DNA from: Ensifer sp. LCM 4579
Lineage (GTDB): Bacteria > Pseudomonadota > Alphaproteobacteria > Rhizobiales > Rhizobiaceae
Length of the DNA stretch: 64,000 nucleotides
Direction of reading: 5' to 3'
Assembly (NCBI RefSeq): GCF_001854885.1
Contig: NZ_MDDV01000035.1
Span: 174,940-238,939, forward strand
Part shown: positions 10,663 through 18,015 of the stretch, piece by piece
Layout of the letters: the number at the start of each line of letters is the position of its first letter
Position numbering within the stretch: position 1 is the stretch's first letter
Position numbers and translations under genes: made by a program
The notes under the pieces: generated by a model
The model's database searches: none
Told to the model about the DNA's origin: nothing
What the model saw: only the letters and a program-made list of their open reading frames with translations

Positions 10663-11742
10663 ATGATCTTCGCTTCCGACAACTGGGCCGGCGCCCACCC
10701 GGCAATTGCCGAATCCCTGGCGGCGCATTCCGGCGGCTGTGTTCCGGCTTACGGCACGAGCGAACTCGATCGAAAAGTGGAGCAGCGCTTCTCGGAGATT
10801 TTCGGCAGAGAGGTCGCGGTGTTTTTCGTCGGTACCGGAACGGCGGCGAACTCGCTGGCGCTTGCCACCGCCAATCGGCCGGGCGGCGTCGTCTTCTGCC
10901 ACCGCGAGGCCCATGTGAATGTCGACGAGTGCGGCGCGCCGGCGTTCTTCTCGCACGGGGCAAGGCTCAACCCCGTGGACGGCGCTCTCGGCAAAATGGA
11001 TGCGGTACGGCTCGAGGCGGAGATCCGCCGCTTTCCGCCAGAATTCGTGCATGGCGGCCAGCCCATGGCTGTCACGATAGCCCAGGCGACCGAGAGCGGC
11101 ATGGTCTATTCCCCTGACGAGATCGAGGCAATCGCCGCCATTGCCAGAGCGCACAGGCTGCCGCTCCACATGGACGGCGCGCGCTTTGCCAATGCCCTCG
11201 TTGCTCTCGACATCACGCCGGCCGAAATGACCTGGAAGCGCGGCGTCGATCTGCTCTCCTTCGGGGGAACGAAGAATGGCTGCTGGTGCGCCGAAGCCGT
11301 GGTCCTGTTCGATCTCTCCAAGGCACCGGAGATGCAGTTCCTGCGCAAGCAGACGGCCCAGCTCTTTTCCAAGTCGCGCTTCATCGCCGCCCAGTTCGAC
11401 GCCTATTTCGCGGACGACCTCTGGCTCGATCTCGCCCGCCACGCCAACGCCATGGCAAAACGCCTTGCCGATGGCATCGCGGCGTCCGCGAGCAGCCGTC
11501 TTGCCTGGGCGCCGGCGGCCAACGAGGTCTTTGCGATCATGAAACGCGAGGTGGCGACACGGCTTCAACAGCAGGGCGCCGTCTTCTACGACTGGCACGT
11601 GCCGCAGCACCTTGCCGACAGCGTTGGAAAGGAAGAGGGGTTGTACCGCCTTGTCACGAGTTTCGTTACGAGACTGGAAGACGTCGACCGCTTCGTCGCC
11701 GCCTGCCGAAGAACGACTGCACCGCAGCGGTGCCACGATTAA
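10663..11742 (+). CDS. ltaE: low-specificity L-threonine aldolase (PLP enzyme)
   Basis: The 359-residue fold-type I PLP enzyme of the beta-eliminating lyase/threonine aldolase family cleaves threonine or allo-threonine to glycine and acetaldehyde. The opening MIFASDNWAGAHPAI and the segment FVGTGTAANSLAL (phosphate-binding loop) are typical. The Schiff-base lysine is Lys204 in SFGGTKNG, and HMDGARFAN carries the Asp that contacts the PLP ring nitrogen. An AGGGTG lies shortly upstream of the ATG. It is monocistronic and converges with ibpA across a hairpin. Confidence 0.9.
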   Translation: MIFASDNWAGAHPAIAESLAAHSGGCVPAYGTSELDRKVEQRFSEIFGREVAVFFVGTGTAANSLALATANRPGGVVFCHREAHVNVDECGAPAFFSHGARLNPVDGALGKMDAVRLEAEIRRFPPEFVHGGQPMAVTIAQATESGMVYSPDEIEAIAAIARAHRLPLHMDGARFANALVALDITPAEMTWKRGVDLLSFGGTKNGCWCAEAVVLFDLSKAPEMQFLRKQTAQLFSKSRFIAAQFDAYFADDLWLDLARHANAMAKRLADGIAASASSRLAWAPAANEVFAIMKREVATRLQQQGAVFYDWHVPQHLADSVGKEEGLYRLVTSFVTRLEDVDRFVAACRRTTAPQRCHD

Positions 11743-11744
11743 GA

Positions 11745-11768
11745 AACGGCGCCGCGAAGGGCGCCGTT
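11745..11768. terminator. hairpin between convergent ltaE and ibpA
   Basis: AACGGCGCC-GCGAAG-GGCGCCGTT is a perfect 9-bp stem with a 6-base loop, starting two bases after the ltaE stop codon and 23 bases beyond the ibpA stop. No long T-run follows, so termination strength is uncertain. Position and symmetry suit a bidirectional terminator. Confidence 0.65.
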
Positions 11769-11791
11769 CAGTGAAGTCCGAGGCTCGTGTA

Positions 11792-12253
11792 TCAGGCGTT
11801 CTGTGCCTCGATCTGCTTCGGTTGCGACGAAACCGACGAGATCTCGATCCGACGCGGCTTGGCAGCTTCCGGAATCTCGCGCACGAGATCGACGTGAAGC
11901 AGGCCATTCTTCAACGAAGCCGACTTGATCTCGACGTGGTCGGCAAGCTGGAAGCGGCGCTCGAAGGCGCGCTTGGCGATGCCGCGATGGAGAAACTGGG
12001 TCTCGTCAGCCTTTTCCTCGCTCTTTTCGCCCTTGATCGTCAGTGTGTTTTCGCGCGCCTCGACCGAGAGCTCGCTTTCATCGAAGCCGGCAACGGCCAT
12101 GGTGATGCGATAGGCGTTCTCGCCGGTACGCTCGATATTGTAGGGCGGATAGGTCTGCGCCTGATCCGGCTGGCCGAGGCTATCGAGCATGGTGAACAGG
12201 CGATCGAAGCCGACGGTGGAACGATAGAGGGGGGAGAAATCAAAATGACGCAT
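11792..12253 (-). CDS. ibpA: small heat-shock protein IbpA (Hsp20/alpha-crystallin)
   Basis: The 153-residue ATP-independent holdase binds unfolding proteins and keeps them refoldable by DnaK/ClpB. The N-terminus MRHFDFSPLYRSTVGFDRLF closely matches enterobacterial IbpA. The alpha-crystallin domain spans about 35-130, with FDESELSVEARENTLTIKG and the strand leading to GIAKRAFERRFQL. The start is the ATG at 12253 behind AAGGAGGAC; a longer frame would begin inside the putative RNA thermometer. A heat-shock-type promoter and ROSE-like leader are listed separately, so control is probably both transcriptional and by melting of the leader. Confidence 0.95.
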   Translation of the reverse strand: MRHFDFSPLYRSTVGFDRLFTMLDSLGQPDQAQTYPPYNIERTGENAYRITMAVAGFDESELSVEARENTLTIKGEKSEEKADETQFLHRGIAKRAFERRFQLADHVEIKSASLKNGLLHVDLVREIPEAAKPRRIEISSVSSQPKQIEAQNA

Positions 12254-12347
12254 GTTGTCCTCCTTAAGAGCAACTGTTTGCGATGTCTGGCCTGCCACCC
12301 CATCCGGCAGTGGCGCGACCGGTGAACGGACCCGTCAACGGCGTCCG
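12254..12347 (-). ncRNA. ROSE-like RNA thermometer in the ibpA leader
   Basis: The leader of about 94 bases ends GUUGCUCUUAAGGAGGACAAC directly before the AUG. GUUG and CUC can pair with CAAC and GAG, burying the AGGAGG in an imperfect hairpin. The UUGCU opposite the Shine-Dalgarno is the hallmark of ROSE elements upstream of rhizobial small heat-shock genes. A 5' hairpin (CGGAC-G-CCG-UUGA-CGG-GUCCG) and a second stem (GCCACU/GGUGGC) precede it, matching the usual multi-hairpin architecture. The 5' end is inferred from the promoter. Confidence 0.75.
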
Positions 12348-12354
12348 GGAAAGA

Positions 12355-12382
12355 CATGGGAACACGCATCGCCGAGTTCAAG
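12355..12382 (-). promoter_or_regulatory. RpoH-type (heat-shock sigma) promoter of ibpA
   Basis: On the minus strand CTTGAA (12382-12377) is followed after 16 bases by CCCATG (12360-12355). This resembles the alphaproteobacterial sigma-32 consensus of CTTGAA plus a CCATNT-like -10. Transcription would start near 12347, giving a leader of the right size for a ROSE element. Confidence 0.65.
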
Positions 12383-12695
12383 GGCCTCGTATTGCGCAAT
12401 CGCGGACCTTCGTGAATGCCGCATGAATGCCGGATTCGGCCGCGGTTCATGGGCTCGCGCGTAAAAGAGAATACTGGGAGCGAAAGCCCCAGTGCTGAAG
12501 TGACATGTCCCTTCTCCCTTCAGCGGCCGGAAGCGGTGATCGCCCGGACTTCACCACCGCTTCCGGCATTTTCCTTTGACGGACGATGAGCCACAGCCTA
12601 TCCCTGAAGGGGGACGGGAAGACGCGGCGCGGTCCGGCGTTCCCGTGTCCCCGCCGACATTGACAACTCGAGTTCATTTCGTCTCGCCCGGACCC
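12383..12695. other. intergenic region before the alpha/beta hydrolase
   Basis: This lies between the ibpA promoter and the chosen hydrolase start. The hydrolase frame stays open back to a TTG at 12576, so 12576-12695 could be coding. Apart from a short inverted AGCGGCCGGAAGCGGTG repeat with CACCGCTTCCGG (about 12520-12567) I see nothing definite. Confidence 0.4.
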
Positions 12696-13688
12696 ATGAT
12701 AGCGATCCTCGACGCCACACCCGACAATCCGATCCCGGGACATCCCGTGGCAGGTTTTTTCGATGGCGTCGGCAACCGGAAAATCCGCTACGCGATTTTC
12801 AGGACGAAGGCGCGCGTTGCTCGCGGGACGGTCGTGCTGCTGCAGGGGCGCAACGAATCGATCGAGAAATATTTCGAAACCATCGGCGACTTCATGGAGG
12901 CGGGCTATTGGGTCGCGACCTTCGACTGGCGCGGACAGGGCGGGTCGGAACGGCTGCTTGCGCAGTCGAAGCTTGGCCATGTGGACTATTTCGCCGATTA
13001 CGGGCGCGACCTCATGACTTTCCTGGAGCAGATCGTACTGCCGGACACGCGCCTGCCCTTTTCAATCGTCGCCCATTCCATGGGAGCGCTCGTTTGCCTG
13101 TCGGTGGCGCCGGCACTGGCCACTCGGGTGGACCGCATGGTGCTGCTAGCTCCTTTTGTGGGGCTGGGCGGGCAGGTCATCGGCGAACCGGGCATCGTTG
13201 CATTCGCCGCGGTGATGCGCTGGCTTGGACTTGGCAGACTGCCGCTCCATCGGGACGAGCGCAGCCATGGACCCTTCACGAACAATCCGCTGACCAGGGA
13301 TGCAGACCGCTACGCCCGCAACTTGGCGCTGCTCGAGACCCATCCGCGCTTGCGCCTTGGACCGCCGACCGCGCGGTGGTTGAACGAGGCCTTCCGAACC
13401 ATACGGCGCGTCACGCGCCGCGAGCATCTGACGAGGATCACCGTACCGACCGTGCTGCTGGCGCCAACGGCCGATGGACTCGTGCCCTATCTCGCAATCG
13501 AACGGCTTGCCGGCAATTTCCGCGCCGGCCACCTGATACCGATCGACGGCGCACGGCACGAACTGCTGCAGGAGGCCGATCGCTATCGCGCCCAAGCCAT
13601 GGCGGCGATTCTCGCCTTCCTGCCCCAAGCGGAAGCCGAGGAGGCTGATGGGTCGCCACAGGTCCTGCAGCGCCGCGCGTCTTATTAG
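12696..13688 (+). CDS. alpha/beta hydrolase, lysophospholipase-like (serine aminopeptidase S33 fold)
   Basis: From the ATG at 12696 the protein has 330 residues. In-frame TTG and GTG codons at 12576 and 12645 could extend it, but none has a good ribosome site. The lid-type hydrolase resembles PldB-like lysophospholipases. The segment VVLLQGRNESIEKY is the oxyanion region, FDWRGQGGS follows, and the nucleophile Ser is in AHSMGAL (GxSxG). The late Asp (LAPTADGLVP) and His (DGARHELLQE) complete the triad. No signal peptide is seen. The last eight residues and the stop codon come from a mosaic repeat that starts inside the gene. Confidence 0.8.
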   Translation: MIAILDATPDNPIPGHPVAGFFDGVGNRKIRYAIFRTKARVARGTVVLLQGRNESIEKYFETIGDFMEAGYWVATFDWRGQGGSERLLAQSKLGHVDYFADYGRDLMTFLEQIVLPDTRLPFSIVAHSMGALVCLSVAPALATRVDRMVLLAPFVGLGGQVIGEPGIVAFAAVMRWLGLGRLPLHRDERSHGPFTNNPLTRDADRYARNLALLETHPRLRLGPPTARWLNEAFRTIRRVTRREHLTRITVPTVLLAPTADGLVPYLAIERLAGNFRAGHLIPIDGARHELLQEADRYRAQAMAAILAFLPQAEAEEADGSPQVLQRRASY

Positions 13689-13764
13689 ACGCGCGGCGCT
13701 GCAGCACTTTGGATTGCTGCATGTCTTTGTCGTTTGAAACGAGGTCGATCAAGGAGACATGCAG
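13665..13764. repeat. RIME-like mosaic repeat, full-length copy 2, overlapping a gene end
   Basis: Both modules are present: the CTGCAGCGCCGCGCGTC...GACGCGCGGCGCTGCAG palindrome, here nearly perfect, then GCATGTCTTTG...GGAGACATGC. The first 24 bases encode the C-terminus and TAG stop of the upstream hydrolase. Confidence 0.8.
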
Positions 13765-13788
13765 CAGAGGAGGCCTGACGCCTTCTGG

Positions 13789-14565
13789 TCATCGGCTGCG
13801 CAACGTCTCCAGGGCCTGCGCATGAACTTCGCTGCTGCCGGCGGCAATGATCTCGCCACCCATTTCCGCCGGACCGCCCTGCCAATCGGTGATGATGCCG
13901 CCCGCCTGTTCGATCAGCGGGATGAGCCCGCCGACATCATAGGGTTTTAGACCGCATTCGATGACGAGGTCGACATGACCGGCAGCCAGCAGCGCGAAGG
14001 CGTAGCAGTCGCAGCCATAGCGGAACAGCCGGACCTTCGACTGAAGCGCCTCGAAGCGCTCCTTGACTTTGCCCGCATAAAGATGCGGCGAGGTGGTGAA
14101 GAGAACGGCATCCGACAGCCCGCCGCAATCGCGTGTCCGCAGCACCTTCTCGCCATCCGGGCCGCGATAAACCGATCTCTCGCCATCGGCGAAATAGCGT
14201 TCGCCGGTGAAGGGCTGATCCATCAGTCCCATGATCGCCTCGCCGTTGCGATAGAGTCCGATCAGCGTGCCCCATACCGGCAGGCCGGAGATGAAGGCGC
14301 GCGTCCCGTCGATCGGATCGATAACCCAGACATGCTCTCGATCGAGGCCGACATTGCCGTGCTCCTCGCCGAGGATTCCGTGCTCGGGATAAGCGCTTTC
14401 GATCAGTGCCCGGATCGCCGCCTCGGCCGACTGATCGGCCTCCGTGACCGGATCGAAGCCGCCTTCCAGCTTGTTGGTCACACATGCGCCGGTCCGGAAG
14501 CGCGGGATGGTTTCCGCCTTGGCGGCGTCGGCGAGGCGATCGAAGAAGGAGCGGTCGGGCAGCAT
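13789..14565 (-). CDS. hisN: histidinol-phosphatase, inositol-monophosphatase family
   Basis: The 258-residue Mg-dependent phosphatase is of the type that removes phosphate from histidinol phosphate in alphaproteobacteria lacking the HisB phosphatase; inositol monophosphatase activity is the alternative. Family motifs are GEEHG (metal-binding Glu), WVIDPIDGTRAFISG (metal-binding DPIDGT) and the C-terminal YDVGGLIPLIEQAGG. I chose the ATG at 14565 because the protein then begins at MLPDRSFFDRL as relatives do; the open frame runs 51 codons further. An mmgR/suhB-type sRNA lies just upstream on the opposite strand. Confidence 0.85.
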   Translation of the reverse strand: MLPDRSFFDRLADAAKAETIPRFRTGACVTNKLEGGFDPVTEADQSAEAAIRALIESAYPEHGILGEEHGNVGLDREHVWVIDPIDGTRAFISGLPVWGTLIGLYRNGEAIMGLMDQPFTGERYFADGERSVYRGPDGEKVLRTRDCGGLSDAVLFTTSPHLYAGKVKERFEALQSKVRLFRYGCDCYAFALLAAGHVDLVIECGLKPYDVGGLIPLIEQAGGIITDWQGGPAEMGGEIIAAGSSEVHAQALETLRSR

Positions 14566-14710
14566 TTGACTCTCTTGGCAGGCGCGGGAAATCTTTGAAT
14601 AGACGAATTCCACCGAAAGGCAATGTTCGCGCTCGTGGCACACGACCCCAGGCAAGTTCGGCAAGATCACGATGTTTCTTGCTGCACCGCAAAAGTTACC
14701 GGCTGGAAAA

Positions 14711-14737
14711 CTTGACAATTGTGCAATGCAATATTAG
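14711..14737 (+). promoter_or_regulatory. putative promoter of the mmgR-like sRNA
   Basis: CTTGACA at 14711-14717 is a near-consensus rhizobial -35 box. An AT-rich AATATTAG follows about 14 bases later, 8-10 bases ahead of the inferred RNA start. Spacing is imperfect, so the exact -10 is uncertain. Confidence 0.5.
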
Positions 14738-14744
14738 CATCCCT

Positions 14745-14824
14745 GTGCAGTCACTCGTGACTGTAATACCCTCCTTGGGTGTTTCCTCCCTAGACTTGAC
14801 CGCGCCGCTGGCGCGGTTCTTTTT
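14745..14824 (+). ncRNA. mmgR: mmgR / suhB-motif small RNA
   Basis: This is an RNA of about 77-80 nt between hisN and the hutG-like gene. It starts with a hairpin (CAGUCA-CUCG-UGACUG), continues with a single-stranded stretch holding two CCUCC motifs (ACCCUCCUUGGG and UUUCCUCCC) that could pair with ribosome binding sites, and ends in a strong intrinsic terminator (ACCGCGCC-GCU-GGCGCGGU plus UUCUUUUU). This layout and location match the Rhizobiales suhB RNA motif, studied in S. meliloti as mmgR, which limits polyhydroxybutyrate build-up. Identity is by recall of structure and context. Confidence 0.8.
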
Positions 14825-14854
14825 GTGCGGCGAAGATTGAGGAACGCGCGGCCG

Positions 14855-15754
14855 CTACTCGGCCGCCAGCGGCAGATCGGCAGCAAAATCCTCGACATGT
14901 CGGGCAAACGCTCCGATGAAGGTGGCGAGATCGGTCGCCAAAGCAGAAAATCCGGGCTTTTTGATCAGCGTCGCCTCGTCGATATAGAGGCTGCGATTGA
15001 TCTCGATCTGCAGCGCATGCAGGCCTCGCGTCGGGCGGCCATAATGCTCGGTGATGAAGCCGCCGGCATAGGGCTTGTTGCGGGTCACCGCATAGCCAAG
15101 CTGCTCCAGGAGCTCCACCGCCATGCGCGACAATTCCGCGGCGGCGCTCGTTCCGTAGCGGTCGCCGATGATGAAATCCGGGCGCTGACCGCTCGCTGAA
15201 AGATGCACATTGCCGGGCATCGAATGGCAATCGATGAGGATCGCCATCCCGAACTGCACATGCGTGCGGGCGATCAGCTTCCGGAGCGTCGCGTGGTAGG
15301 GCTTGTAAATCGACTCCACGCGCGTGAGCGCCTCCTCGACCGGAAAACGGCCACGATAGATCTCCATATTCTCGGCGACCACGCGTGGAACCGTGCCGAG
15401 CCCGCCGGCAACGCGCATCGAACTGATATTCGCATGCGGCGGCAGGGTGCCGTCGAACATGCGGGGATCGAGTTCGTAGGGCTCGCGATTGACGTCGAGG
15501 AAGGCCCGTGGGAAATGCGCCCTCAGGAGCGGCGCCCCCAGAAAGGTGGCGCTTTGGAAGAGCTCGTCGACGAAATGGTCTTCCGAACGGCGGATCGAAT
15601 GGGCGTCGAGTCGCGATTGATCGAGAAAGGACTGGGGATAGAGGCGGCCGCTATGGGGAGAGTTGAACACAAAGGGAATCCGCTGCGTCGCGGGTTCAAG
15701 GATTTCGAACATTTCCCACTCGCCCACTTCCCCCATCGGAACCCTTTTTACCAT
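14855..15754 (-). CDS. N-formylglutamate amidohydrolase family protein
   Basis: The 299-residue protein belongs to the HutG/N-formylglutamate deformylase family, zinc-dependent amidohydrolases. The segments FNSPHSGRLYP, EDHFVDELF, DVNREPYELDPRMF and the metal-site LIDCHSMPG are typical, and GGFITEHYGRP and ALQIEINRSLY close the domain. No other histidine-utilisation gene lies nearby, so a role in histidine breakdown is not supported by context and the substrate may differ. It is transcribed away from cpdR1. Confidence 0.82.
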   Translation of the reverse strand: MVKRVPMGEVGEWEMFEILEPATQRIPFVFNSPHSGRLYPQSFLDQSRLDAHSIRRSEDHFVDELFQSATFLGAPLLRAHFPRAFLDVNREPYELDPRMFDGTLPPHANISSMRVAGGLGTVPRVVAENMEIYRGRFPVEEALTRVESIYKPYHATLRKLIARTHVQFGMAILIDCHSMPGNVHLSASGQRPDFIIGDRYGTSAAAELSRMAVELLEQLGYAVTRNKPYAGGFITEHYGRPTRGLHALQIEINRSLYIDEATLIKKPGFSALATDLATFIGAFARHVEDFAADLPLAAE

Positions 15755-15833
15755 GTCGGGATCTTGCTTCTTCGATCATGTTGCCAGTTGGCCGCCTCTG
15801 TGTCCATAGTGGTCGCTTCCCGGATTAAGGGGG

Positions 15834-15861
15834 TTGACCCGTCCCATTCACCGGATATTTA
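15834..15861 (+). promoter_or_regulatory. putative cpdR1 promoter
   Basis: TTGACC at 15834-15839 and TATTTA at 15856-15861 are separated by 16 bases and lie about 70 bases ahead of the cpdR1 start codon. This is a reasonable housekeeping-sigma promoter, but no expression data support it here. Confidence 0.4.
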
Positions 15862-15928
15862 CGCGGCTGCGGTTAGCTGGACTGCCGCCATTCACAAGCC
15901 TTGAAAAGAAGTAGCCACGGCCGAATTC

Positions 15929-16291
15929 ATGACTGCGAAAATCCTCCTTGCCGAAGACGACAACGACATGCGCCGCTTCCTCGTGAAGGCGCTGGAAAAG
16001 GCGGGCTATAAGGTCCAGTCCTACGACAATGGCGCCAGCGCCTATGACCGGCTTCGGGAAGAGCCTTTTTCGCTGCTCCTGACCGATATCGTCATGCCCG
16101 AGATGGACGGCATCGAACTTGCCCGCCGCGCGACGGAGCTCGACCCGGACCTGAAGGTCATGTTCATCACCGGCTTTGCCGCCGTCGCGCTGAACCCCGA
16201 TTCGAAAGCACCGAAAGACGCCAAGGTGCTTTCCAAGCCCTTCCACCTGCGCGACCTCGTCAACGAGGTCAATAAGATGCTGGCGGCCTGA
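15929..16291 (+). CDS. cpdR1: single-domain response regulator CpdR1
   Basis: This is a 120-residue stand-alone receiver. In alphaproteobacteria CpdR is phosphorylated through the CckA-ChpT relay; unphosphorylated CpdR brings ClpXP and substrates to the cell pole for timed degradation of cell-cycle proteins including CtrA. In Sinorhizobium CpdR1 also matters for bacteroid development. The acidic pair is AEDDNDMRRFL, the phosphoacceptor is Asp53 in LLLTDIVMPEMDG, and the switch residues are in MFITGFAA and SKPFHLRDLV. No output domain follows. The symbol rests on sequence recall. Confidence 0.88.
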   Translation: MTAKILLAEDDNDMRRFLVKALEKAGYKVQSYDNGASAYDRLREEPFSLLLTDIVMPEMDGIELARRATELDPDLKVMFITGFAAVALNPDSKAPKDAKVLSKPFHLRDLVNEVNKMLAA

Positions 16292-16292
16292 T

Positions 16293-16341
16293 CTACAGCG
16301 CCGTGCGTCTTATCGGACGCGCAAAGGTCGCTGCAGCAATT
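16293..16341. repeat. RIME-like mosaic repeat, left module only
   Basis: Begins two bases after the cpdR1 stop. It has CTACAGCGCCGTGCGTCTTATCGGACGCGCAAAGGTCGCTGCAG, the left palindrome, but lacks the GCATGTCTTTG right module. It may act as the cpdR1 terminator. Confidence 0.65.
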
Positions 16342-16598
16342 GTAAGGGAGCGGCGGGCACCGCCGCGTGACCGCAGGCTTGGCGGAGCCGTCACAGATTT
16401 CCCCCCAGGATCGGATCCAATGGCTTCCGGGGCCGTTACAGACGGAAGCGTGCGCAAAGGCCTTTCAATTTCAATGGTTTAGCCTTGGCGGCGGCTGCGC
16501 CGATCTTAAGGCGACGCGAGTAAAAGGCGAAAAATCGCTCCGGCATCGCCTGCAAAATCTCGGTCGGAATTTCTGTCAAAAAACCTTCGAAAACCCTA
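16342..16598. other. intergenic region, no gene recognised
   Basis: This lies between the mosaic repeat after cpdR1 and the tRNA promoter. Short frames on both strands lack ribosome sites and recognisable products. I see nothing else. Confidence 0.4.
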
Positions 16599-16628
16599 TT
16601 GACGCCGGTGCGGGTTTTGTGGTCTATG
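16599..16628 (+). promoter_or_regulatory. tRNA-Val promoter
   Basis: TTGACG (16599-16604) and TCTATG (16623-16628) are 18 bases apart and end 13 bases before the first tRNA base, as expected for a housekeeping-sigma tRNA promoter. Confidence 0.6.
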
Positions 16629-16641
16629 CGCCGCATCGGAT

Positions 16642-16716
<75 letters not shown>

Positions 16717-16852
16717 TTCCGATCCCTTCGTGTGATGCAGCAGTGAGACGCTTTTTTCGGCGGCGTCATCCCGTTGTCACGTTTGAAGGCTAAGTGATAA
16801 TCACCTCGCCATTGACCACGGATGTACTGGCACTGGCGAAGGTCACGAGGAA

Positions 16853-16877
16853 GGTCGGGTCTGCCCCGGCCTTTTTT
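16853..16877 (+). terminator. intrinsic terminator downstream of tRNA-Val
   Basis: GGTCGGG pairs with CCCGGCC around a short loop and is followed by TTTTTT, a classical rho-independent terminator on the plus strand. It lies about 135 bases past the tRNA, so it could end the tRNA transcript or an unrecognised small RNA between them. Confidence 0.65.
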
Positions 16878-16910
16878 GTTTGCGCCGTCGATGCAAGTCC
16901 TCGACCGGCG

Positions 16911-17078
16911 CTAGAACCTGACGATGTCGCCGATCCAATATTCAAGCCGATACCGAATGGAGTTGGTCTGCTCCCTCGCTTCGCGCCATACCGCGCGGCT
17001 ATTCCGCCCCTCGGATGCGATCCAATCGACCGTCATGAGGCCACCCAACACAACAATGAAGAGTAGCAAGCCACGCAT
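16911..17078 (-). CDS. small single-pass membrane protein, 55 residues
   Basis: ATG at 17078 to TAG at 16911 encodes 55 residues. The first 17 (MRGLLLFIVVLGGLMTV) form one hydrophobic helix, followed by DWIASEGRNSRAVWREA and a basic/aromatic tail. The pattern of an N-terminal helix followed by an acidic-aromatic DW..EGR..RAVW stretch resembles short conserved hypothetical proteins I recall from Rhizobiaceae. No strong Shine-Dalgarno is visible, which lowers confidence. It converges with the tRNA-Val transcript. Function is unknown. Confidence 0.6.
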   Translation of the reverse strand: MRGLLLFIVVLGGLMTVDWIASEGRNSRAVWREAREQTNSIRYRLEYWIGDIVRF

Positions 17079-17129
17079 GGCGACATCTTACCGATGAATT
17101 CTTTAGAAACCCCTAACATTACAACTCAA

Positions 17130-17177
17130 GCGCATCGGCCCGAAAATCGGACCCGATTTTCGGAAACCGCGATGCGC
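17130..17177. repeat. CCGAAAATCGG palindromic element, copy 1
   Basis: GCGCATCG...CCGAAAATCGG-ACC-CGATTTTCGG...CGATGCGC is a nested palindrome of about 48 bases. A second copy abuts the 3' end of pntB at 59027-59074. Here it lies just downstream of the minus-strand redoxin gene, so it may act as a terminator or mRNA 3'-end stabiliser. Confidence 0.65.
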
Positions 17178-17248
17178 GGAACAAATGGTTACAGCGATCT
17201 CTGCGCTTCTGAAAGCCTTTGAAAAGGCGCCCGGCGCGTCACGGACCC

Positions 17249-17929
17249 TCAATGCGCCACCTGCGCTGCCGCCGATATGACCTCCTCGGGTGACGGCGTG
17301 CGAAACAAGTTTCTGCCTTCCGGCACCGCCTCGGTGAAACACCAGCGCACGACGCCGTCGCGGTCGAGCAGGAACTCTCCGACGAGCTGCCCGAAGGCGG
17401 CCGCCTGCATGCGGTTGTCATCCTCCGTCATCTCATACCCGTCCAATTGCTGGAGATAGTCGGAAGCTGCGGCAGGGTTCATCGGTTCCGGCAGTTCGCC
17501 GGGCATCTCCACCCGCATCGACAACATGGTCGGCATGCTGACCTTATAGGGCCAGTCGTCCTCGTCTTCGGTGAACTCAGGGTTGGCCAGCCCGAAGGCC
17601 TGGTGTGAAACCCGCTCGGGATCGGCCGCGGCAAGCAGACCGGGCAAAGGGTGGTAACGGAAATAGAGGCGCGCCCGCTCGATCGGGGTGTTCACCACGG
17701 TCAGGCTCTCGACGCCCTTTTCGTTCAGGGCGGCATTGAGCTGTCCCATTGTCGCGATTTGTCGCCGGCAGAAGGGGCATTGCAGGCCCCTGAACAGCCC
17801 CACCAGGACAGGCTTGCGTCCGCGAAAATCGTCGATGGCGATCTTGCCCTCATGGGTGATCGCATCAAGCACGACGTTGGGTGCCCGATCGCCCGGCTGC
17901 AACGGTTCGAAACGGCGATATTCCTCCAT
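17249..17929 (-). CDS. redoxin / AhpC-TSA-like thioredoxin-fold protein
   Basis: The 226-residue cytosolic protein has a thioredoxin fold: LQPGDRAPNVVL at the start, the strand PVLVGLFRGLQCPFCRRQ with a CPFC motif, and an AhpC/TSA-like body. The classical peroxiredoxin TxxC pattern is replaced by CxxC, so a thiol-disulfide or peroxiredoxin-like-2 role is more likely than standard AhpC activity. The C-terminal part (LLDRDGVVRWCFTE) is the family's conserved beta-strand region. No signal peptide is seen. The gene stands alone between a palindromic repeat and the large cyclase gene. Confidence 0.78.
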   Translation of the reverse strand: MEEYRRFEPLQPGDRAPNVVLDAITHEGKIAIDDFRGRKPVLVGLFRGLQCPFCRRQIATMGQLNAALNEKGVESLTVVNTPIERARLYFRYHPLPGLLAAADPERVSHQAFGLANPEFTEDEDDWPYKVSMPTMLSMRVEMPGELPEPMNPAAASDYLQQLDGYEMTEDDNRMQAAAFGQLVGEFLLDRDGVVRWCFTEAVPEGRNLFRTPSPEEVISAAAQVAH

Positions 17930-18015
17930 GGCTTTCTCCTCCGGTAACGCTCACGCCGCTTCGGCCCGGAAGCCAAAAAGCCCGCATGCGGGCGGCTGCG
18001 TCCAAATCAGGTTGC

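Noticed and set aside
16293..16341. Hairpin as a stand-alone cpdR1 terminator
   Set aside because: It is better explained as a mosaic-repeat half, since it matches copies elsewhere; a terminator role may be secondary.
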